Origin: Prauserella muralis
GTDB taxonomy: Bacteria; Actinomycetota; Actinomycetes; Mycobacteriales; Pseudonocardiaceae
Length of the DNA stretch: 64,000 bases
Assembly (NCBI RefSeq): GCF_003202285.1
Contig: NZ_MASW01000001.1
Span: 1,674,001 to 1,738,000, forward strand
Direction of reading: 5' to 3'
Positions 36,731-44,557 of the stretch are shown in pieces. The translations under genes and the position numbers were made by a program. The stretch's first letter is position 1, and every line of letters begins with the position of its first letter. The notes below the pieces were generated by a model, which was not told the origin of the DNA, ran no database searches, and saw only the letters and a program-made list of their open reading frames with translations.

Positions 36731-38104
36731 GTGCCGCGGGTGAGCGAACCTGGCGACGACGAGGCGGCGGACGTGGGCGACTGGCGGCAGCGCGGCCGCG
36801 CCCGGCGACGGCGGCGAACCGTCGAGCGACGGCGGCAGGCCCATCAGCTCGCCCTGCTCGCTCTCGAGGGCCCCTGGGACCGTGCCGACCTGACCGCGCG
36901 GCTCGTCCGTGGCAGCCGCCTTGACGACGACGATGCGCGGCACCTGACGGCACGCCTGCACGAGCGCTTTCCGGACGCCCCGCCCGACGATCCGGGACGC
37001 GTGGCGGCCGCGATCCTCGCCCTGCCACCGCTGCCGGTGCGCACGCTGCCGGGCTCGGTGGAGGCACCGGTCGAGCCGATGCCCGTGTGGCGCTGGCCCG
37101 TCCCTCACTGGAGGACCCTCGGCGACTGCGCCGAAGCGCTGGACGTGGACGTCGGCGAGCTGCAGTGGTTCGCCGACACCCGCGGCTGGAACCGCAGGGC
37201 GGGCGCCGCGCTCCGGCATTACCGCTACCGGTGGGTGCCTACCCGCAGCGGCGGTGTCCGGCTGCTCGAGCAACCCAAACCGCGGCTGGCCGAGTTGCAA
37301 CGCCGGGTGACCCGCCACGTCCTTGCGGCGCTGCCGGTGCACGACGCGGCACACGGGTTCCGGCCGGGCCGTTCGGCCGCCACGTGCGCCGAGCCGCACG
37401 CCGGGCGGTCCTTCGTCGTGCGGCTGGACCTGGAGGGTTTCTTCGCGGCGGTCTCGGCCGCGCGTGTCCGGGCACTGCTGCGGCTCGCCGGGTACCCGCC
37501 CGCGGTGGCGGCTGCCGTGGCCGGGCTGCTCACCACCACCGCGCCGGCCGACGTGCTGTCGGCCGCTCCGAACACCCGGGACCGCGAGTCCCGCCGCCGG
37601 CTGTTGCGCCGCCTCGCGGCCCCGCACCTGCCGCAGGGCGCCCCGTCCTCACCGGCGGTGGCCAACACGGTCGCCCAGCGGCTCGACCTGCGGCTCGCCG
37701 GACTCGCCGCCGCCCTCGGCGCCCGTTACACGCGCTACGCCGACGACCTCGTCTTCTCCGGCGACGCCGACCTCCCGTTGCACCGGCTGCTGCCCGGGGT
37801 GCGCCTGATCACTGGCGACGAAGGCTTCCCGCTGCGGGACTCGAAGACCTCCGTCGCGGCGGCACACCAGCGGCAGCGGGTCGCCGGGCTGGTCGTCAAC
37901 GCCTCACCCGCCGTCCCCCGCGAGGACTACGACGCGCTGCGCGCCATCCTGCACAACTGCGTGCGCACCGGCCCCGCGGCACAGAACCGAGACGGCCATC
38001 CGGACTTCCGGGCGCACCTGCTCGGCCGCATCGCCTGGGTCGGTGCCACACATCCCCGCAGGGCGGCGCGGCTGCGGGCGCTGTTCGCGCGCATCAGCTG
38101 GTGA
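36731..38104 (+). CDS. Retron-type reverse transcriptase (myxobacterial Mx162-like)
   Basis: A 457-residue protein. GTG at 36731 is chosen (GGAGAG at 36721); GTG at 36740 is possible. The N-terminal 190 residues include a basic region (RGRARRRRRTVERRRQ) and a helical part GDCAEALDVDVGELQWFADTR. The RT core shows LPVHDAAHGFRPGRS, DLEGFFAAV, LPQGAPSSPAVAN (about 300-312), YTRYADDL with the catalytic YADD at 336-339, and VAGLVVN (384-390) with VPRxxYDxLRAILHN. The retron-specific NAxxH appears as CAEPH (219-223) and VTG as VAG. The motif order and N-terminal extension recall the Myxococcus Mx162 retron RT. It has no maturase, endonuclease or intron domain. A retron RNA lies just upstream. Confidence 0.92.
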   Translation: MPRVSEPGDDEAADVGDWRQRGRARRRRRTVERRRQAHQLALLALEGPWDRADLTARLVRGSRLDDDDARHLTARLHERFPDAPPDDPGRVAAAILALPPLPVRTLPGSVEAPVEPMPVWRWPVPHWRTLGDCAEALDVDVGELQWFADTRGWNRRAGAALRHYRYRWVPTRSGGVRLLEQPKPRLAELQRRVTRHVLAALPVHDAAHGFRPGRSAATCAEPHAGRSFVVRLDLEGFFAAVSAARVRALLRLAGYPPAVAAAVAGLLTTTAPADVLSAAPNTRDRESRRRLLRRLAAPHLPQGAPSSPAVANTVAQRLDLRLAGLAAALGARYTRYADDLVFSGDADLPLHRLLPGVRLITGDEGFPLRDSKTSVAAAHQRQRVAGLVVNASPAVPREDYDALRAILHNCVRTGPAAQNRDGHPDFRAHLLGRIAWVGATHPRRAARLRALFARISW

Positions 38105-38126
38105 ACGGTGTGGAAGGCTGAACCGC

Positions 38127-38297
38127 ATGGCGGACCCGGCGGCGGACCAACCGGAGGAAATCGGACAGGACTACCAGGACGCGGTTCTGCCCGGCGCCCA
38201 GTGGGAGCAGCGCCGGTTCGTGCGCTGCGACTTCACCGACGCTGACCTACGCCGCCGCCCACGGGCTCATCGTGCACTGACGGGCCCGGGGCCGTGA
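38127..38297 (+). pseudogene. Truncated pentapeptide-repeat protein
   Basis: A 56-codon ORF with ATG at 38127, 22 nt after the RT stop. Residues 10-42 (EEIGQDYQDAVLPGAQWEQR, RFVRCDFTDADLR) match the start of a pentapeptide-repeat protein, but after FTDADLR the pattern is lost (RRPRAHRALTGPGP) and the ORF stops. Complete members carry many more repeats. The break lies next to the end of the convergent TNT gene at 38336, suggesting a deletion. Confidence 0.6.
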
Positions 38298-38335
38298 CCG
38301 CCGCGGGAACCCGCCACCCAGCGAGAGCCCGGCCC

Positions 38336-40696
38336 CTAGTCGATGGGTGGCTCCCCGGGATCCAGCTCGATGAGGTGTCCCTCGGCCAGCAGCTCCTCGA
38401 TCGACGCGGGCAGCAGGTAGGCCGCGCCGCCGCCGGGCTGGTTGAACCAGGGGATCGCCACCCCGGCCAGTGCCTCGAGCGGACGCTGCACCCGGTACAC
38501 GTGATACGGACGGTTCACCCACTCCGGCACCAGTGACCGTTCCTCGAACGGCGTGCCCGCCGCGTAGGTCAGGTTGCCGTTCGGCCCACCGAAGCGGTCC
38601 AGCTCACTGCCGGCGGGCAGCTCTCGCATCTCCTTGCCACGGAACAGCGTCAGGGGTGGCTCGCCGGGCATCGGCTGGATCGGCCACTGGTTGCCCGACT
38701 GCCGCTGCTCAGGCTGCTGCTCGGCCCTGCGCGGCGGCGTCGCTGCCTGGGGCGGCGGTGGGGCCGCCGAGGGAGCCGCATGGGCCCTGCGGCCTCCTCC
38801 CGCGGGGGCGTCCTCCCGAGGGGGTGCCGGACGCGCGGTGTCGCCCGCGCTGCCGGCGACACCGCCGGGGCCCCCTGCCGGGACGCCGTCCCTCGGCGGG
38901 CCCGGGGGCGGCCGCATCCCGGTCGCGACCTCCGGCGACAGCGTGGCCGTCACCGGCCGCGACGGAGGCGGGGCCGGTGCCGCGGGCGCAGGCCGCTCCT
39001 CGGGCGCAGGCGGGGCTTGCTGGGCTTTCTGTGGCGGTGACTGTGGCGGGACCTCGGAGGTGCCTCCCGGGGCCAGCAGTACCTTGCCCAGCATGAACGC
39101 GGCCGCGTCGTGGGCGTCGCCGAACACGGCGGGGCTGCGCAGCTCGCCGTCGTACCAGCCGACGCGCCAGCCCTCGGCCACCTGTTCGATGGCCCAGCCG
39201 CGATCGGCGGGCTCGCCGACGCGGTAGACCGAGTCCGGAACGCCGAGCTCGTCGAGCTTGTCCTGCAGGTCGTCCAGCACCGGCTCGTCGTGCAGGGGCG
39301 GGGGTGCCGAGAACTGCGTCGGCGGGCCCGCGTCGGCGGGTTCCTCCCGGCGCGGCAACGGCTGCTCGTCGGTGCGCTGCTGCGACACCGGTGGCTCGGT
39401 GCGGGCCGCGTCGCCCGACGGCGGCTCCTGCACGGCGCGCTGGGTCACCGGAGGCGGCGACGGCGAGGTGATCGTGGTCGGCGGCCCTCCCTCGAGGTCG
39501 GGCAGGGGCGCGAACGCGGTCGCCTCTCCGCCCCGGTCCTGCTCCTCGGGCTCGTCGTAGCCCTGGTGCTCCCCGGGAAGGGGGTGCTCGTCGGTGGCGG
39601 CATGCTCCCCGCCGACGGGTTGCTCGTCGGGGTGACCGGCGTAGTCCTCGTCCTCCGGCGCCGCCTCCTGCTCGGGCGCGTGGGCCAGCACGGCCGGGGC
39701 CAGCTGGGTGCGTTCGTTGTCGTGCTCCCCGAACTGGTCCTCGAACGGTGGCTCGTGCTCCCGGTGCCCGTCGTCCCGGTGCCGCGGCTCCTCGGCCGCG
39801 GGGTGCTCCGGCTCGGGTTCGGGCGCGGGCATCGGGGGCGGCGGCGCCTGTGGCGGGGCGGGTCGCTGCTGCGGCGCTCCGCCGCGGGTGATGTGCGCGC
39901 TCGCGGCCTGGCGCACCGGCTCCGGCACGTCCGGGATGGCGAACCCGTTCGCGCGGATGTGCTGGACGAGGTCCGGTTCCGGCGCGACGCCGTACTCCCG
40001 CAGGTAGTAGTTCACCGCGGCAGGCCAGATCCACGTGCCGTCGCTGTGGAAGGCGATCGGCACCGTGCTCTCCGGTGTCGTGGCGAGCCGGTCGACGTCG
40101 TAGCCGCGGCCGGGTACGACCACCGGCGCGCCGTCCAGGTAGTCGAGCAGCCGGTCCTGCTCCTCGACGTCCAGCTCGGGGCGGTTGATCACCGGGCGGC
40201 CGTTCGGGCCCGCGCCGTCGAAGATGCGGGCGATGCGGAACCGGGGGCCGGGCCGCTCCGGCCCGAGACCGGACATGCGGCGCATCAGCCAGTCCGGCAC
40301 GTTCTCCTCGTTGCGCGGGAACATGCGCAGCTCGTCGGCATAGGCCTGAGGCGGCGGCGCGAGGTCCCACTCCGGCTCCTCGCGGTCGTACTCGAGGTTG
40401 TAGCTCGAAGGGTGGTCCAGCTGGTAGCGCGCGTTGAACCAGGTGCCCCGGCCTTCCCGGTACATCCCGGCGCGCAGCCTGCCGAACAGGGTGGCGATGT
40501 CGTGCGTGGCCACCCATTCGCGGGTGCTGCCGTCCGCGGTGACGACCTCGCCGGTCAGCTCGTGGTACCTCCCCACGGCGCGATACTCCGCGGTCACCCT
40601 GCGCCAGTCGCGGGGTGCCGCCCGGAGCAAGGAGAGGCCAATCTGCTTGACCAGGGTGTCCTGCTCGGTTGCGTTCAGCTGGGTCGGTAGTGCCAC
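38336..40696 (-). CDS. TNT-domain (NAD+ glycohydrolase toxin) protein
   Basis: A 786-residue protein; GTG at 40696 gives MALPTQLNATEQDTLVKQIG, although no clear ribosome site is seen. Residues 1-240 form a domain (RAVGRYHELTGEVVTADGST, LFGRLRAGMYREGRGTWF, DHPSSYNLEYDREEPEW) resembling YezG-like immunity proteins. The middle (about 260-620) is Pro/Glu/Gln-rich and disordered, interrupted by a small domain (LDELGVPDSVYRVGEPADRG). The last 100 residues are a TNT domain: ELDRFGGPNGNLTYAAGTPF, NRPYHVYRV and FNQPGGGAAYLLP, retaining the Arg of DRFG and the Gln of NQPGGG needed for NAD cleavage in M. tuberculosis CpnT. No signal peptide is seen and no separate immunity gene is adjacent. Confidence 0.85.
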   Translation of the reverse strand: MALPTQLNATEQDTLVKQIGLSLLRAAPRDWRRVTAEYRAVGRYHELTGEVVTADGSTREWVATHDIATLFGRLRAGMYREGRGTWFNARYQLDHPSSYNLEYDREEPEWDLAPPPQAYADELRMFPRNEENVPDWLMRRMSGLGPERPGPRFRIARIFDGAGPNGRPVINRPELDVEEQDRLLDYLDGAPVVVPGRGYDVDRLATTPESTVPIAFHSDGTWIWPAAVNYYLREYGVAPEPDLVQHIRANGFAIPDVPEPVRQAASAHITRGGAPQQRPAPPQAPPPPMPAPEPEPEHPAAEEPRHRDDGHREHEPPFEDQFGEHDNERTQLAPAVLAHAPEQEAAPEDEDYAGHPDEQPVGGEHAATDEHPLPGEHQGYDEPEEQDRGGEATAFAPLPDLEGGPPTTITSPSPPPVTQRAVQEPPSGDAARTEPPVSQQRTDEQPLPRREEPADAGPPTQFSAPPPLHDEPVLDDLQDKLDELGVPDSVYRVGEPADRGWAIEQVAEGWRVGWYDGELRSPAVFGDAHDAAAFMLGKVLLAPGGTSEVPPQSPPQKAQQAPPAPEERPAPAAPAPPPSRPVTATLSPEVATGMRPPPGPPRDGVPAGGPGGVAGSAGDTARPAPPREDAPAGGGRRAHAAPSAAPPPPQAATPPRRAEQQPEQRQSGNQWPIQPMPGEPPLTLFRGKEMRELPAGSELDRFGGPNGNLTYAAGTPFEERSLVPEWVNRPYHVYRVQRPLEALAGVAIPWFNQPGGGAAYLLPASIEELLAEGHLIELDPGEPPID

Positions 40697-40853
40697 GACA
40701 ACATCTTGACCAATCCGTGCCGTCAATGCACGACGCGGGGGCACATCGAATCGGTTGTACCCGATCTGCGCAGTACGGCGCCAACGCACGAGGCGTGTCG
40801 GGTGCCACATGTCACCGGCGGCGCGCACCGCTCGCGTCGAACCACCCCGGACA

Positions 40854-41891
40854 ATGGAGAGTGTGACGACCTGCGACACGGAGTGTGATGCACGGCCCGC
40901 CCCCGGGGCGGGCACCCGCCGCGTGACCAGGGCGAAACGTGCGGGAGGCATCCTGCTCGCCGTGCTCGGCGGCACGGCCATGGCCGTGCAGAGCCGGGTG
41001 AACGCGCAGCTCGGCAAGGAGATCCACGACTCGGCGCTCGCCGCCGTCGTCTCCTTCGGCGGCGGGCTGCTGATCCTGCTCGCCGCCTTCGCCGTGTCCC
41101 CGCGCATGCGGACCGGCCTCGGCCGCGTCGGCTCGGCGCTGCGGGAGCGCAGGCTGCGGCCGTGGCACCTGCTGGGCGGGCTCGTCGGTGCCCTCTACGT
41201 GCTGGGGCAGTCGGTCAGCGTGATGGTGCTCGGCGTGGCGATGTTCACGGTGGGCGTCGTCGCCGGGCAGACCGTCAGCGGGCTGGTCGTCGACAAGGCG
41301 GGGCTCGGCCCCGCGGGGCGCCGCCCGCTGACGTGGCCCAGGGTGGCCGGTGCGTTGCTCACCGTGCTCGCGGTCGGTGTCGCGCTCTCGGCCGACGTCG
41401 GCGGCGCGGACCCGACGGCCATCTGGCTGCTGGTGTTGCCGCTGGTGGCGGGCGCGGGCATGTCGGTACAGCAGGCGTTCAACGGCCACATCGGCGCGGT
41501 GTCCGGCAGCCCGCTGACCGCGGCGCTGGTGAACTTCACCGCGGGTACGACCGCACTGGTCGTGGCGTGGCTGGCGTCGCTGGGCTGGCACGGCCTGCCG
41601 ACCGGCTTCCCGGACAACCCGGCGTTGTACCTCGGAGGGCCGATCGGGATCCTGTTCATCGCCACCGCCGCGTTCGTCGTGTCCTGGATCGGCGTGCTGC
41701 TGCTGGCGCTCGGCTCGGTGGCCGGCCAGCTGGTCGGCTCCGTACTGCTGGACGCGCTCGTGCCCGCCGCGGCGGCACCGCTGGCCACGGCCACGCTGGC
41801 CGGCTGCGGCCTGGCGCTGGTGGCCGTGGTGGTCGCCGCGGCGGGCGGGCGGCGCGGTGAGCGCCGCGCTTTGGAACAATCGGCGGCGTGA
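40854..41891 (+). CDS. YdcZ/DUF606-type DMT transporter
   Basis: A 345-residue protein from ATG 40854; GTG at 40863 is an alternative. After a 25-residue hydrophilic lead come ten hydrophobic helices in two repeats. [22 protein letters not shown] and its second-half counterpart [29 protein letters not shown] are the two signature segments of the YdcZ family (drug/metabolite superfamily). The substrate is unknown. Its stop overlaps the start of folD by 4 nt, so folD is expressed at least partly from this gene's promoter. It is divergent from the TNT gene (157 nt apart). Confidence 0.9.
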   Translation: MESVTTCDTECDARPAPGAGTRRVTRAKRAGGILLAVLGGTAMAVQSRVNAQLGKEIHDSALAAVVSFGGGLLILLAAFAVSPRMRTGLGRVGSALRERRLRPWHLLGGLVGALYVLGQSVSVMVLGVAMFTVGVVAGQTVSGLVVDKAGLGPAGRRPLTWPRVAGALLTVLAVGVALSADVGGADPTAIWLLVLPLVAGAGMSVQQAFNGHIGAVSGSPLTAALVNFTAGTTALVVAWLASLGWHGLPTGFPDNPALYLGGPIGILFIATAAFVVSWIGVLLLALGSVAGQLVGSVLLDALVPAAAAPLATATLAGCGLALVAVVVAAAGGRRGERRALEQSAA

Positions 41892-42742
41892 CGGCGACAG
41901 TTCTCGACGGCAGGGCCACCAAGGACGCCATCTTCTCCGAGCTCGCACCCCGGGTGGCCGCGCTCGCCGAGCGGGGCGTGACGCCCGGGCTCGCGACCGT
42001 GCTGGTCGGCGACGACCCCGGCTCCCACGCCTACGTGCGGATGAAGCACGCCGACAGCGGGAAGGTGGGCGTGACCTCCATTCGCAGGGAGCTGCCCGCC
42101 GACATCTCGCAGGCCAAGCTCGAGGCGGTGGTGGACGAGCTCAACGCCGACCCCGCGTGCACCGGCTACATCGTGCAGCTGCCGCTGCCGTCGCACCTGG
42201 ACTCCGGCGCCGTTCTGGAGCGCATCGACCCGGACAAGGACGCCGACGGCCTGGCGCCGGTGAGCCTCGGCAGGCTGGTGCTGAACCAGCCGGGCCCGCT
42301 GCCGTGTACTCCGCTGGGCATCGTGGAGCTGCTGCGCCGCTACGACGTGCCGCTGGCCGGGGCACGGGTGACCGTGGTCGGCAGGGGCATCACCGTCGGC
42401 AGGACGCTCGGCCTGCTGCTCACCCGGCGCAGCGAGAACGCGACCGTGACGCTGTGCCACACGGGAACGCGGGACCTCGCGGAGGAGGTCCGCAGGGCCG
42501 ACATCGTGGTGGCGGCGGCAGGCTCGCCGGGCCTCATCACGCCCGAGATGGTCAAGCCGGGTGCCGCCGTGCTCGACGTGGGCGTGTCGCGCGTCGACGG
42601 AAAGCTGACCGGCGACGTCGCGCCGGGCGTCGAGGAGGTCGCCGGGTACGTGGCCCCCAACCCCGGCGGGGTGGGGCCGATGACGCGGGCGATGCTGATC
42701 GCGAACGTCGTCGAGGCGGCTGAGCGCCGGGCGGCGCGGTGA
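41888..42742 (+). CDS. folD: Methylenetetrahydrofolate dehydrogenase / cyclohydrolase
   Basis: A 284-residue bifunctional enzyme of one-carbon metabolism, making 10-formyl-THF used by PurN and PurH. Motifs: [29 protein letters not shown] with the catalytic Lys, [42 protein letters not shown], the NADP loop [16 protein letters not shown] and [14 protein letters not shown]. The catalytic set is complete. It overlaps its neighbours by 4 nt on both sides (YdcZ-like upstream, DUF3017 downstream). Confidence 0.97.
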   Translation: MTATVLDGRATKDAIFSELAPRVAALAERGVTPGLATVLVGDDPGSHAYVRMKHADSGKVGVTSIRRELPADISQAKLEAVVDELNADPACTGYIVQLPLPSHLDSGAVLERIDPDKDADGLAPVSLGRLVLNQPGPLPCTPLGIVELLRRYDVPLAGARVTVVGRGITVGRTLGLLLTRRSENATVTLCHTGTRDLAEEVRRADIVVAAAGSPGLITPEMVKPGAAVLDVGVSRVDGKLTGDVAPGVEEVAGYVAPNPGGVGPMTRAMLIANVVEAAERRAAR

Positions 42743-43038
42743 GCATGGCGACCCCGGAGCCCGGCCGCCGCCGCGCGCTCGTCCACCTGCCGTTCGCCGT
42801 GGTGCTGGCACTCGTCGCGATCGCGGGCCTGCGGATCGGCATGTACCACTGGCGGCAGGGTGCCGCTCTCATCGGTGGTGCCCTGCTGGTGGCGGCCGTG
42901 CTGCGGGCCGCCCTGTCCGACGAGCAGGCGGGCCTGCTCGCCATCCGCAGCCGGGTGGTGGACGTGCTCAGCTACTGCGGCCTCGGCCTGCTGATCCTCT
43001 TCGTGGCGCTGACCATCATCGGTGGTCCGCTCGGCTGA
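42739..43038 (+). CDS. DUF3017 small membrane protein
   Basis: A 99-residue protein with GTG at 42739 overlapping the folD stop; an ATG at 42745 is also possible. It has three hydrophobic segments (about 17-33, 40-58 and 78-96) and the loop [27 protein letters not shown]3017 gene next to folD is common in actinobacteria. Function unknown. A repeat begins 30 nt after the stop. Confidence 0.85.
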   Translation: MSMATPEPGRRRALVHLPFAVVLALVAIAGLRIGMYHWRQGAALIGGALLVAAVLRAALSDEQAGLLAIRSRVVDVLSYCGLGLLILFVALTIIGGPLG

Positions 43039-43067
43039 GCCGGGCGCTTCGTCCCGGGAGCCGCATC

Positions 43068-43188
43068 TCCCCAATGCGGCATTCGTCACGTTGAACCGAT
43101 GCAGCGGCGCGGAGCGCCTCCGTCTGGGTGGTGGTGGGAGACGGGCGGGCGCCACGAATGCCGCATTGGGGAAGTTGAACGCTACGAA
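43068..43188. repeat. 19-bp inverted repeat and one 30-nt repeat copy (left flank of IS30 remnant)
   Basis: TCCCCAATGCGGCATTCGT (43068-43086) and ACGAATGCCGCATTGGGGA (43154-43172) are perfect reverse complements. The right arm continues as a full copy of the 30-nt unit also found in tandem at 44447 (starts CCGCATTGGGGAAGTTGAAC). So the unit occurs here in both orientations around a 67-nt centre. Confidence 0.85.
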
Positions 43189-44404
43189 GGCCGGTCCAGC
43201 GCTTGGGCTGGGGTTTGTAGGTTCAGGGTAGGGCGTGGCCGGTTGTTGAGGGTGGCGGCGATGCGGTGGAGGTCGTTGCGGGTGTGGGTGGCCAGGTTGG
43301 TTCCTCGGTGGAACCAGAACCGCAGGAGCCGGTTGGTGTTTTCGTTGCTGCCGCGTTGCCAGGGGCTGTGTGGGTCGCAGAAGTAGACCGGCATGTTCAG
43401 GGCGAGTTGGATGTCGCTGTAGCAGGCGAGTTCCCGGCCGCGGTCCCAGGTCAGGGAGCGGCGGAGGTGCTCGGGCAGGTGCTGCATCTCGCGGATCATC
43501 GCGGCGGCGACGGTGGCCGCGTCGTGCCGCTGGGGCAGGTGCAGGAGCAGCGTGAACCGGGTCGTGCGCTCGATGAGGGTGCCGATCGCCGAGCGGTTCC
43601 CGGCGCCGAGGATCAGATCGCCCTCCCAGTGCCCGGGCACCGCCCGGTCGGCGACCTCGGCCGGTCGCTGGCTGATCGTGAACGCCTCGGCATACAACCG
43701 CGCCGACCCCGCTCGCGGGGTGGTGCGGGGCTTACGGCGGCGGCGTTTGAGGCTCAACTGGGTGTGCAGGTCAGCCCGCAGACGCCCCCGGGCCTGCACG
43801 TACAACGCCTGGTAGATCGTCTCGTGACACACGCGGTCCCTACTCCCCACCGGATGATCCTCAGCCAGCACCATCGCGATCAACCTCGGCGACCAGCCCT
43901 GATCCATCCACTCCTCGATCTGCCGGCACAGACCCGGATTGTCCTGCAGCTTGAACCGCTTCGGGCGGCGCCGCCGCTCGAACGCGGCCCGATGCGCCAC
44001 CGGAGCCACATACGAGCCATCCCGGCCCCGGTTACGCTGCACCTCCCGCCAGACCACCGACCGGTCCCGCCCCAGCATCGCACCGATCTCGGCATACGAA
44101 AGCCCACACCGCAACCCCACCGCGATCTGACACCGATCCTCACCGGTCAACAACCGCCGCCGCCGACCACCACCCGCATCAGCCCCACCCGACACCACCG
44201 GCGGCGGCGACCCCGCCAACCCACCCGCCGACCAACCTCCATCACTGTCTCCACAAGTCCCGAGCTTCGCCACCACCGCCCCGCCGTGGACGACGCCACG
44301 CCCACAGCCCGAGCAGCAGCCCCCAACGACCAGCCCGCACACACCAAAACGAAAAACCTCTCCCGCACCTCCACCGGAATCACCCGCCGAGCCATCCACA
44401 ACAC
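43182..44404 (-). pseudogene. IS30-family transposase, frameshifted
   Basis: The catalytic core is intact in one frame: HTH GLRCGLSYAEIGAMLGRDRS, DDE residues in GHWEGDLILG, SLTWDRGRELACY and HSPWQRGSNENTNRLLRFW. The N-terminal HTH usual in actinobacterial IS30 transposases (MARRVIPVEVRERFFVLVCA, SLGAAARAVGVASST) is in another frame (44404-44147), so a frameshift near 44240-44270 separates the two. The C-terminus stops early (TPAQALDRPS) at a TAG lying inside the flanking 30-nt repeat. Confidence 0.75.
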
Positions 44405-44446
44405 CCCACATCAATCAGGGCGTTGCTACCACCAATAGAACCCACC
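43186..44446 (-). mobile_element. IS30-family insertion sequence remnant
   Basis: The element is flanked on both sides by copies of a 30-nt repeat. Its right end, read inward from 44446, contains GGTGGTAGCAACGCCC. In intact relatives the matching 3' end would encode GVATT and mirror this terminal repeat; the left end shows GGCCGGTCCAGCGCTTGG instead, so that terminus appears to be missing. No direct target duplication is seen. Ends are approximate. Confidence 0.7.
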
Positions 44447-44557
44447 CCGCATTGGGGAAGTTGAACGCTACGAATGCCGCATTGGGGAAGTTGAGCGCTA
44501 CCAATGCCACATTGGGGAGCTTGCCGGCAGCCGCGCGGAGTGCGTTTCGCGGGCTAA
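44447..44557 (+). repeat. Tandem 30-nt repeat (2.5 copies) joined to the 43-nt-array core
   Basis: CCGCATTGGGGAAG-type units start at 44447, 44477 and 44507 (the third decays after about 15 nt). At 44540-44557, GTGCGTTTCGCGGGCTAA repeats the core of the array at 29200-29308. The stop codon of the following minus-strand MFS gene (44554-44556) lies within this last element. Confidence 0.85.

Noticed and set aside
36731..38104. RT as part of a group II intron or diversity-generating element
   Set aside because: No maturase or HNH domain, no template/variable repeat pair and no intron RNA ends; the a1/a2 repeat and motif set fit a retron.
41195..42811. Long minus-strand ORF opposite the YdcZ and folD genes
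   Set aside because: It covers two genes with clear family motifs on the other strand; its own sequence is a GC-rich shadow.
44147..44404. Separate small HTH protein gene
   Set aside because: Its HTH is the N-terminal domain of actinobacterial IS30 transposases, so it is counted as the frameshifted first part of the transposase.
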